Source: Pirellula sp. (GTDB lineage Bacteria; Planctomycetota; Planctomycetia; Pirellulales; Pirellulaceae). Taken from it: a stretch of DNA of 45,564 nucleotides. The notes beneath the pieces are model-generated. The model ran no database searches and had not been told where the DNA came from. It worked only from the letters and a program-made list of their open reading frames with translations. Below are positions 1 through 6,282 of this stretch, piece after piece. The position numbers and the translations under genes are program-made. The DNA is taken from the NCBI GenBank assembly GCA_021299695.1, contig JAJTEK010000054.1, forward strand, positions 1-45,564, in the 5' to 3' direction. Positions within the stretch are counted from its first letter, which is position 1, and each line of letters opens with the position of its first letter.

Positions 1-2735
1 CTCAAGGCCGCCGAGGTATGATCGCGCTCGACGTTCCGCAACGTTCCGAGCAGATTGCGGCATCGTTCGAGCATGCCGTCGAGTCTCGAGCGTTCGAGCC
101 TGAGCGTTTGGTCGAACTCCTTGACCGTCGCCTTCGAGGCATCCATCCAAGACTTGGCTTTGTCGACCTCGGCCTCGCAGCCGGTCAATGCAGCTTGGCA
201 AGCCTCGACTTTGCCTTGCAGCAAAAGCGTCGACGCGGCTTCGAGATTCTTGCGAGCCATGCTGGCCGCATCGTCGGGATTGAATCGGCCTTCGATGAGC
301 ACTTTGTCCTCTGGCAATCGCAGGGACTTGGCCAACTCGCCTCGGTTGCTCTTGATGAGTCCGGGCAACTCGGAGAGCTTCGGCTCGGTCTGTTCTTTGA
401 GGTGTTTAGCCAGACTCAAGGCCTTCTTGGCTTTTTCCTGCAGGGCGTCCATGGACAAACCAAAGGCGTCGATCTGATCGGCGATCGATTGCTTGGTCGC
501 TTTTTCAAACAACTCGTTGGCTTGCTTGGATTGTTCGTGCAAATCGGCGTCGATCCAATGGGTGGTATATCCCATCGCCCGAAGGGCCTCGGAGGTGGTC
601 TTGAGTTGGTCGAAGTACTTGCCTCGGTACTCGGCGATCATCGAGCCGAGTTTCATCCCTTGGGCCAATTTCCACGACGCGGATTGAGCCGGTCCCTGCA
701 TGGCCGATACCGCATCGTGGGTCGATAGGGATTCGGCTTCGGCAAGGTCCTTTTGGATCGAGGGGATCAGGGCTTCGAAATAGCTTGGGACGGGAAAGAA
801 GTTGTCTTGGGCCAGCTCCGACAATCGTCGTTCTTGGTTGACCATCTTTTGAAGTTCGGACTGGCATCGATCGAGTTCGTCGTTGACCCCTGTCAGAGAG
901 TAGTCGATGACCTTGAGCGTTTCGCTGGCTCGCTTGCGCTTGCCCTGGATGGCTTGAAAGATTTCGTCGAAGGTCATCACCACTTCGTCGGGGACTTCTT
1001 TGGGTGGCTCTTCTCCGGTTTCGAGAGCCCGTTCGCGCAGGATTTCCATGGCGATGGTTGGAATCCCTGTCGACTTGTTGAATTTCAGGGGTTTGCCTGA
1101 CAATTGACGGATCGATTCTTCATACGGGCCAGCGCTGAAGTTGTTGATAATTTTCTCCCAAACGCCGGGCGGGTAGACCAGCTCCTTGGCTTGTCCGATC
1201 ACTCGTCTTGCTTCCTTGGACATGATGAACAGATCATCGATATCACCGAGTGTACCTTCGCCAAGGGATTTGGTTTTCCCGGTGTAGCCGCGTTCTTTGA
1301 TCCGTTCACGGGAGCCGAGCAAATCGCCACTTTGGGTAAAGAGCTGATCGAGTCCCTCGGTTTCCTTGGCGACGGATTCCTCGCGCTGCTTGAGGTTCTC
1401 GACGGCTTGGTCCATCGCGGGTTTGCGTTTGCGATGAAAGAACCACAGGATTCCGGCGAGCAAGAGCCCGAAGAGGCTCGAGATGGTCGCTATGACCTGT
1501 CGAACCATGCGACGGAATTTGGTCTGCTCTTCGATCCGTTTTTTCTCTGCGTCGATCAACTGGTCTGCTTCGCGAAGCATGGGCTCAAAGCCTCGCATCT
1601 GCTCGATAAGGTCCAAGTCCCCGTTGCGGAATTTCACATCGGCGAATTCGAGCTCCTTGCGAGCCTTGATCACCATGCCATTGGCCACCGAATTCGGGGC
1701 CCGTACAAGTTCGGAAATCTGGCCTTCGAGCTCCTTGCGATGCTCTGGGTACCCTCGCACTGCGGCATACCCGTTGAGGTATTGATCGAGCTCGGTTGCC
1801 AGTTGACGCAACTGGGGCAGAGTGTTGCTGGCGGTCTCTAGCTTGGTTTGACTGGCGAGCTCATCGAGGCGAGCTTTCCATTCGGGCAAGGGAGGATTGG
1901 CGAGCTGACCGGTCGCTGCGGTGTTGCTTTCGCGAAAGGCCTTGGCATCTTCCTGGACTTGATCGTAGACCTCGCGCAAGTGCAAGGCTGCTTCGGTCGC
2001 CGTTTGAAAGTCTCGCTGTTGTTCGAGCTCTGCGTTTCGGGCCGTCTCGGTCTCGGCCTGGACCATCCGCTCGAGCCTTTGATTGATCGACTTGACCGTG
2101 TCTCGAACCGCATCGAGGACCCGTCCACCTGACCGCATAGCGCGAACGGCGGGTTGGTCCAACTCTCCAAACCAGTGGGATTCGCCCAGTCCACGGCGAT
2201 CCTGAGCCTCGGAGCCGAAGTAACTGAATTTGCGGTTCTTGAGCATCAATACAAAAATCGCGCCATCGGTCTCGTGTGTCACCGGATGGACCAACTCGCC
2301 AAAGTTGGTCTGATTGCTAAGCCCCATTCCTAGGGCGACTTCGACCGCATCGATTCCAAACAAGGGGCGTCCATCGGCGGCCACGTAGTATTCGCCATCG
2401 GCGTTGTCGAGCAGGACAATCGTCCAATGAGGTCCATTGTTGGCCAACCATGCCTCGAGCTCTCGGAGCTGATTGGCACTTGCACCGACATTTCCCTTGA
2501 CGTACAAGTGACGCTCAGGAGACCAGGAACTCAGGACATCCTGCACCTTATCGATCTGGGTGAACCCCTGCTGAGCATAACTCGTGGACGAACCCCGGTC
2601 TTGGGCCAGGAGCTCTGGTGCGATGCCGATTCCAGAACCAATGGCTAGCAGAAAGCCGATCGATTGGAGCCAAGCAACAGCGGATCGAATGGACAAAGAA
2701 GGACGGAGCTTTTGATGAGGCGACTTCGGAAACAT
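1..2735 (-). CDS. membrane-anchored coiled-coil protein, partial (runs off left edge)
   Basis: I do not recognise this protein with certainty. The frame is open from an ATG at 2735 to the window edge, giving about 911 visible residues without a stop. It starts with a basic stretch and a hydrophobic segment ending in an AQD-like cleavage site (residues about 18-45), which suggests a signal peptide. A globular segment (about 60-200) recalls TPM-type extracytoplasmic domains, but only weakly. A long Glu/Lys/Gln-rich coiled-coil region follows, then one clear membrane helix (about residues 408-430, ending FFHRKRK), and then about 480 residues of mostly helical, coiled-coil-like sequence. By the positive-inside rule the N-terminal part is outside and the C-terminal part cytoplasmic. 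It lies 80 bp downstream of the B3/B4 gene on the same strand, so co-transcription is possible. The ribosome site is weak (AGG, 7 bases before ATG). Confidence 0.8.
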   Translation of the reverse strand, partial: MFPKSPHQKLRPSLSIRSAVAWLQSIGFLLAIGSGIGIAPELLAQDRGSSTSYAQQGFTQIDKVQDVLSSWSPERHLYVKGNVGASANQLRELEAWLANNGPHWTIVLLDNADGEYYVAADGRPLFGIDAVEVALGMGLSNQTNFGELVHPVTHETDGAIFVLMLKNRKFSYFGSEAQDRRGLGESHWFGELDQPAVRAMRSGGRVLDAVRDTVKSINQRLERMVQAETETARNAELEQQRDFQTATEAALHLREVYDQVQEDAKAFRESNTAATGQLANPPLPEWKARLDELASQTKLETASNTLPQLRQLATELDQYLNGYAAVRGYPEHRKELEGQISELVRAPNSVANGMVIKARKELEFADVKFRNGDLDLIEQMRGFEPMLREADQLIDAEKKRIEEQTKFRRMVRQVIATISSLFGLLLAGILWFFHRKRKPAMDQAVENLKQREESVAKETEGLDQLFTQSGDLLGSRERIKERGYTGKTKSLGEGTLGDIDDLFIMSKEARRVIGQAKELVYPPGVWEKIINNFSAGPYEESIRQLSGKPLKFNKSTGIPTIAMEILRERALETGEEPPKEVPDEVVMTFDEIFQAIQGKRKRASETLKVIDYSLTGVNDELDRCQSELQKMVNQERRLSELAQDNFFPVPSYFEALIPSIQKDLAEAESLSTHDAVSAMQGPAQSASWKLAQGMKLGSMIAEYRGKYFDQLKTTSEALRAMGYTTHWIDADLHEQSKQANELFEKATKQSIADQIDAFGLSMDALQEKAKKALSLAKHLKEQTEPKLSELPGLIKSNRGELAKSLRLPEDKVLIEGRFNPDDAASMARKNLEAASTLLLQGKVEACQAALTGCEAEVDKAKSWMDASKATVKEFDQTLRLERSRLDGMLERCRNLLGTLRNVERDHTSAAL

Positions 2736-2815
2736 CTTGAACCTGAAAATGCTAGGACGATAACCACTCGGGCATTGGCCCGAAAGGGAAAGGAAAAGGT
2801 CGAAAACAATCGCAT

Positions 2816-3448
2816 TTAAGTGGCAAACTGCTCAATGCTCGTTTGAAGCAACAGTGCCCACTGCTCGAGCCAAAGCGCACTGTCGCCATCCCGAGGCGCA
2901 TATAGGATACACACGATCCGCGAAACCGTCTTATCAATCTTGCCGGCCATCGAGTCCTTGACCGGGGTGCCTAAGGGTTTTTGCTCATCGGAACCGCCGC
3001 ACACGACGATCAGGTTTTCTAGGTCTAGCTCCTGGCCGACGGAGTTAAAAACGTAGCTTTCACCGGGTTTTCCTAGGCGAATGAGCATCCGGTCCGAGAA
3101 CGCATCTCGGTCGAGCATCGAAATCGGGATCCCGCTTCGGACCGAAATCGCATTGAGGCAATCGACCGCCGGATGGACCCTGGGAAACTTAGACTCATCC
3201 AAGCATCGCGCTAGGTATTCCTGAGCCGGTTTGCTTCGCCCCGAGGGCTTGAACCCACCTTGGCGCAATAAGGCTCGAACCGCTTCGCGGCGAGCCTCCC
3301 AAGCCTCGGTGGCTTTCTCTCGAATCGCCTCTTGGCACTGCTGCTCGACCCATCGATCGAACTGCGGGGTACTCGGCTGATGGCTCAGGCCGTCGACTTC
3401 AAATACCGCGACTTGTAGGTAATCGAGCTGGTTTTCGATCGCGATCAC
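2816..3448 (-). CDS. B3/B4 tRNA-binding domain protein (PheRS beta-like)
   Basis: A 210-residue stand-alone B3/B4-type domain (COG3382-like), related to the editing region of phenylalanyl-tRNA synthetase beta. The core is seen in the segments SVRSGIPISMLDRDAF, a 'GESYVFNSVG' stretch, NLIVVCGGSDEQKPLGTPVKD and KTVSRIVCILYAP, which follow the order of the fold. Proteins of this kind are proposed to act on mischarged tRNA or a related aminoacyl substrate in the cytoplasm, but this is not established for solo versions. The start is GTG at 3448. The overlapping ATG at 3451 reads ATG-AAG-TGA and cannot be used, and a GGAGAG ribosome site lies just upstream of the GTG. The large coiled-coil membrane gene follows after 80 bp on the same strand. 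Confidence 0.75.
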   Translation of the reverse strand: MIAIENQLDYLQVAVFEVDGLSHQPSTPQFDRWVEQQCQEAIREKATEAWEARREAVRALLRQGGFKPSGRSKPAQEYLARCLDESKFPRVHPAVDCLNAISVRSGIPISMLDRDAFSDRMLIRLGKPGESYVFNSVGQELDLENLIVVCGGSDEQKPLGTPVKDSMAGKIDKTVSRIVCILYAPRDGDSALWLEQWALLLQTSIEQFAT

Positions 3449-3566
3449 TTCATCTCTCCGGCGATTGGGACAACCCAGAGTAGATTAACCGCGAGGAAGC
3501 GATTCGCCAAGCAATCGCAAAGCTAAAAAGAATACGGTATTGAACCGAACCTTTCTTTCCCTATCC

Positions 3567-3775
3567 GTCGCTCTTTGACTTGGAGGACTTGGCGGACTTG
3601 GCGTCTTTGCGGTGAGTTTCTGAGGCTTTCCCGACGGGCGTGTCGAGGCATCCCATCGTGCTCGTGCTCAGTCCGCCGTAGCGTTTTGAAGTTGCGCTGT
3701 CTTGGCTTTTATCGTACTCGATGGCGTATCTTCGAGTACGAGTACGAGTACTGCTGGCGCGGAGTACGAGTACGA
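3567..3775 (+). repeat. intergenic direct repeat, copy 1
   Basis: Copy 1 of a near-identical pair (copy 2 at 3901-4100). It opens with tandem GACTTGGCG-like units; this copy has one more unit than copy 2. A CGTGCTCGTGCTC block follows at 3657-3669. Next is a perfect 10-bp stem (3712-3721 pairing with 3732-3741, TCGTACTCGA/TCGAGTACGA) around a 10-base loop. The copy ends in GAGTAC hexamer runs on both sides of TGCTGGCGCG. The loop reads TGGCGTATCT here and TGCTGTATCT in copy 2, so the stem is kept while the loop varies. Confidence 0.9.
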
Positions 3776-3858
3776 AAAGCCAGGGAAAACATCGATTGAA
3801 ACTCCGAAACATGCGAATAGCGCAACTTCAAAGCCGTGGCGGACGGTGCACGAGCACG
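3657..3858. repeat. long imperfect inverted repeat enclosing copy 1 core
   Basis: The left arm (about 3657-3698) and right arm (about 3819-3858) are imperfect reverse complements. Both contain, in mirrored order, the CGTGCTCGTGC block, the GTCCGCC block and the GAAGTTGCGCT block. Between the arms lie the 10-bp hairpin and the GAGTAC hexamer runs. The unit therefore looks like a bounded element of about 200 bp with terminal inverted repeats but no coding capacity, resembling a miniature or REP-like element. Copy 2 lacks a clear right arm. Confidence 0.7.
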
Positions 3859-3900
3859 AAAAACAGCCAGAACAAAACGATGCGCTGAAGTGGCCGGTCG

Positions 3901-4100
3901 GTCGCTCTTTGACTTGGCGGACTTGGCGTCTTTGCGTTGAGTTTCTGAGGCTTTCCCGACGGGCGTGTCGAGGCATCCCATCGTGCTCGTGCTCAGTCCG
4001 CCGTAGCGTTTTGAAGTTGCGCTGTCTTGGCTTTTATCGTACTCGATGCTGTATCTTCGAGTACGAGTACGAGTACTGCTGGCGCGGAGTACGAGTACGA
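3901..4100 (+). repeat. intergenic direct repeat, copy 2
   Basis: Second copy of the repeat, same orientation and nearly identical over its length, one tandem GACTTGG unit shorter than copy 1. The hairpin stem is conserved (4037-4046 with 4057-4066). The sequence diverges sharply right after the last GAGTACGAGTACGAG run at 4100, and the right terminal arm found in copy 1 is missing or degenerate. It ends about 50 bp from the stop codon of the small membrane protein gene. Confidence 0.9.
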
Positions 4101-4150
4101 GGAAATCCGATGCGATGCGCGAACATCGGACGGACAGTGCGACCTGTTGG

Positions 4151-4537
4151 TTACTCGAGCGACCCGTAGCATAGGTAGACGGCAAGCAGGATTTGGCACA
4201 GGCTAACCCCCATCCCGATTGGGTGCCCGAGCCGGGCTCGACGTCGGGTGATCCAGAAGATCACCAAGAGAACAATCGCAGTCCCGAACGCTTTGGCAAG
4301 CAAAAACAACGACACGTCTGGGATGCTGTTTTTGGGGATGTGATCCAATTGCATGAGCCATCTTCCGACGGGGTTCATTTCGAGTTGCTTGAGACTCTCG
4401 GCATAGCGGACCGTGAGAATCATGTCGTAAAAAGAAATCGCACCGATGACGGCAAGATAAGAAAGCAGCAGGGCGTTGGAAACTCCGCGGAAGATAGGGC
4501 GATGCGATGGAAGCTGTGATTCAAGGGGGTAGTGCAT
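4151..4537 (-). CDS. small three-helix membrane protein, unknown function
   Basis: A 128-residue hydrophobic protein. I see three membrane segments: about residues 20-43 (containing SYLAVIGAISFYDM), 70-93 (LLAKAFGTAIVLLVIFWI) and 104-124 (the final hydrophobic stretch before YGSLE). Between helices 1 and 2 is a short MNPVGRWL motif, which recalls small DUF5658-like membrane proteins, but I am not sure of the family. A basic RRRAR loop after helix 2 suggests a cytoplasmic face. The ATG at 4537 is preceded by a GAGGA ribosome site about 9 bases upstream, which supports this start. It is divergent from the antiporter gene, with 344 bp between their start codons. Confidence 0.65.
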   Translation of the reverse strand: MHYPLESQLPSHRPIFRGVSNALLLSYLAVIGAISFYDMILTVRYAESLKQLEMNPVGRWLMQLDHIPKNSIPDVSLFLLAKAFGTAIVLLVIFWITRRRARLGHPIGMGVSLCQILLAVYLCYGSLE

Positions 4538-4717
4538 GACTCAGAATCCTCGTAGTTTGTGGTTTGCTTGCCAGGGCAAGCGCGACTCAGGACTGCAAGT
4601 AATGCGTTTTGCGTGCCAAACAAGAAGTCTTTTGTGAACCTTCGAACAAAATAAAAACAGTGGGAATTGCACCCCCCTTGTGGGGCGAACTAGGTGCTGG
4701 ATTTTCCAGATGATCTT

Positions 4718-4739
4718 TTGAGGTCCCATTGAGGTCCCA
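4718..4739 (+). repeat. perfect 11-bp tandem duplication
   Basis: TTGAGGTCCCA occurs twice head to tail (4718-4728 and 4729-4739). It lies about 145 bp upstream of the antiporter start and could be a pair of binding sites or a simple slippage duplication. Confidence 0.8.
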
Positions 4740-4762
4740 AACGCATGTTGGGGAGCGATTGG

Positions 4763-4789
4763 CAGTGTGCGGGAGATTTAGGCACACTG
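4763..4789. promoter_or_regulatory. 8-bp inverted repeat upstream of antiporter
   Basis: CAGTGTGC (4763-4770) and GCACACTG (4782-4789) are perfect reverse complements with an 11-base spacer. The spacing suits either an operator for a dimeric regulator or an RNA hairpin in the 5' leader. There is no T-run after it, so a terminator is unlikely. Confidence 0.45.
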
Positions 4790-4845
4790 GCGTTTGAAAG
4801 TTGGGCAGGGCCCGGAAAATAGTCGCTGGGCTGATGCTTGGTAAT

Positions 4846-4875
4846 GTTGTTCAAACAACTATTGTTTGTACAATA
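4846..4875. promoter_or_regulatory. two adjacent dyads just before the antiporter start
   Basis: GTTGTT-CA-AACAAC (4846-4859) is followed at once by TATTGT-TTGT-ACAATA (4860-4875). Both are perfect 6-bp arm dyads, and the second ends 6 bases before the ATG at 4882. AAAAGG, the only ribosome-site-like stretch, lies between the second dyad and the ATG and is unusually close to it. A protein or RNA fold here would directly affect translation or transcription of the antiporter gene. The function is inferred from position only. Confidence 0.45.
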
Positions 4876-4881
4876 AAAAGG

Positions 4882-6141
4882 ATGAGTAACCTCCAACTTG
4901 CCGTCCAATTCTTCCTGCAAATCGCCATCATCCTGGGTTTCTGCCGCATCGTTGGGGTACTTGCCAAACGGCTCGGACAGCCTCAGGTCGTTGCCGAGAT
5001 GATCGCAGGGGTGCTTTTGGGACCCTCACTCTTCGGGTTCCTGGCCCCTGAATGGCAGCAATCGCTGTTTCCATGGGATCCCAAGCAATCGACTCGCGAC
5101 ACTTCGTCGTACTTGTTTCCGGCCTCGCAACTGGGACTTGCGCTCTACATGTTCATCGTCGGCTTGGAATTCCGGGTCGACATCGTCCGCAAGCACTTCA
5201 AGAGCTCACTGGCCGTATCGAGTGCGGGGATGATTGCTCCTTTCGCACTCGGGGCTGGCCTGGGTTATTGGTTTCATTCCTGGGGTGGATTGTTTCCCGA
5301 ACGGACAACGGCTACCGAGGCGATGCTATTTCTGGGAGCCTCGATGTGCATTACGGCCTTTCCCATGCTGGCTCGGATCATCCATTTCAAGGGTCTTCAT
5401 GGGACGTTGATGGGAACGGTAGCGATTGGTGCCGGTGCGATCGACGATGCTGTCGCGTGGTGTTTGTTGGCCATGGTTTTGGCAAGTTTTGACAGCGATC
5501 CGTCTCAAGCCATCCGGAGCATCGGGGGGGGGCTGGCGTTTGCAATGTTCGTGACGACGATCGTTCGTCCAACGCTCGGGCGGCTTGAACGGTTCTTTTT
5601 GGACTCAGCGGGCAAACTCAGCGAGTCGGGATTGGTCCTGGCCTTGATCCTCATGGCCTTGGGGGCGTGGTTTACCGACTCGATCCATCTTCACGCTGTT
5701 TTCGGCGCGTTTCTCATGGGGACAGCGATCCCGCGAGGGGAAGTCCACTCGGGGGTTGTCGAGAAGATCCAGCCGTTGACCGTGGCGTTGCTCTTGCCGT
5801 TGTTTTTTACCTATTCAGGGCTCAACACTCGGATAGGCTTGCTCAACGCCTGGTGGCTCCTGGGGGCCTGCTTGGCGATCCTCATCGCGGCCATCCTGGG
5901 CAAGTGGGCTGCATGCACTCTGGCGGCGAGGCTTTCGGGTTTGAGCCTTCGCGATGCGATGGGGATCGGTGTGCTGATGAATGCCAGGGGACTCATGGAG
6001 CTGATCATCATCAACAAGGGGCTCGAGCGGGGCATTATCTCGCCTGAGCTTTTCGCGTGCCTTGTCATCATGGCCATCGTAACGACCTTGATGGCTTCCC
6101 CTCTTTTCGATCGGATGATTGGAAAGAGGGAGGCTGTTTAA
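4882..6141 (+). CDS. CPA2-family cation/proton antiporter, membrane domain only
   Basis: A 419-residue integral membrane protein with about a dozen hydrophobic segments, of the monovalent cation:proton antiporter-2 (Kef/NapA/CHX) type. Diagnostic stretches are LGQPQVVAEMIAGVLLGPSL near the N-terminus, the CITAFPMLARI motif, and GAIDDAVAW with adjacent Asp188-Asp189. The Asp-Asp pair is the NapA-type ion-binding signature, where Kef channels have Gln-Asp; the ITAFP/AVAW context is closer to CHX/Kha1-like members. There is no C-terminal RCK (TrkA-N) domain, so direct nucleotide or glutathione gating is unlikely. It probably exchanges Na+ or K+ for H+ across the inner membrane; the ion is not predictable. 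I chose ATG 4882 because the family N-terminus (LQLAVQFFLQ) begins there. An in-frame TTG at 4801 and an ATG at 4834 would add a poorly conserved leader. The gene is convergent with giant gene A. Confidence 0.9.
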   Translation: MSNLQLAVQFFLQIAIILGFCRIVGVLAKRLGQPQVVAEMIAGVLLGPSLFGFLAPEWQQSLFPWDPKQSTRDTSSYLFPASQLGLALYMFIVGLEFRVDIVRKHFKSSLAVSSAGMIAPFALGAGLGYWFHSWGGLFPERTTATEAMLFLGASMCITAFPMLARIIHFKGLHGTLMGTVAIGAGAIDDAVAWCLLAMVLASFDSDPSQAIRSIGGGLAFAMFVTTIVRPTLGRLERFFLDSAGKLSESGLVLALILMALGAWFTDSIHLHAVFGAFLMGTAIPRGEVHSGVVEKIQPLTVALLLPLFFTYSGLNTRIGLLNAWWLLGACLAILIAAILGKWAACTLAARLSGLSLRDAMGIGVLMNARGLMELIIINKGLERGIISPELFACLVIMAIVTTLMASPLFDRMIGKREAV

Positions 6142-6206
6142 CTGGCAAGGAGCGAGCAAATCGTGCTCGAGGCAATTCGAGCGAGTGCTATTCATCTTTC
6201 GATTAC

Positions 6207-6248
6207 GAGCACGAGCACCGTCCGCCAAGGCGGACTGAGCACGAGCAC
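6207..6248. repeat. hairpin element related to the repeat island
   Basis: A perfect 7-bp hairpin, GTCCGCC-AA-GGCGGAC (6220-6235), is flanked on both sides by GAGCACGAGCAC in the same direction (6207-6218 and 6237-6248). The right half (GGCGGACTGAGCACGAGCACG, 21 bases from 6229) is the exact reverse complement of part of the left arm of the repeat island (3657-3677). It sits in the 141-bp gap between the convergent antiporter and giant gene A. It could act as a bidirectional transcription barrier, but no T-run follows. Confidence 0.75.
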
Positions 6249-6282
6249 GACGAAGATCATGTACAAAATCATGCACCGAATT

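Larger units (their letters stand above)
3449..4150. other. gene-free repeat island
   Basis: About 700 bp between two minus-strand genes with no credible gene. It is largely filled by two direct copies of a roughly 200-bp repeat (3567-3775 and 3901-4100) and by a long inverted repeat around the first copy (3657-3858). The short open frames here encode low-complexity strings such as EYEYEY from GAGTAC hexamers and occur on both strands, so I treat them as spurious. The promoter of the B3/B4 gene should lie near 3449-3560, but I could not pick convincing boxes. Confidence 0.8.
4538..4881. promoter_or_regulatory. divergent intergenic region between membrane protein and antiporter
   Basis: This 344-bp stretch must hold promoters for both flanking genes. 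No strong -10/-35 pair could be chosen by eye. It contains an 11-bp tandem duplication (4718-4739), an 8-bp inverted repeat (4763-4789) and two adjacent small dyads immediately before the antiporter start (4846-4875), each listed separately. The short open frames in it have no recognisable product. Confidence 0.5.

Noticed and set aside
1-2132. Plus-strand open frames of 60-245 residues in the left 2.1 kb
   Set aside because: They are shadows of the long minus-strand coiled-coil frame, which starts with a signal peptide and reads without stops to the window edge.
3732-3775. GAGTAC hexamer runs as a possible CRISPR array
   Set aside because: The units are 6 bp and contiguous, with no unique spacers of 25-45 bp and no cas genes.
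3561-4199. Several short open frames on both strands in the repeat island
   Set aside because: They are made of GAGTAC-derived low-complexity strings and repeat in both copies and on both strands, so they reflect the DNA repeat and not genes.
4801-4881. Longer antiporter start at TTG 4801 or ATG 4834
   Set aside because: The extra residues are not membrane-like or family-like, and they would run through the two dyads at 4846-4875; ATG 4882 fits the family N-terminus.
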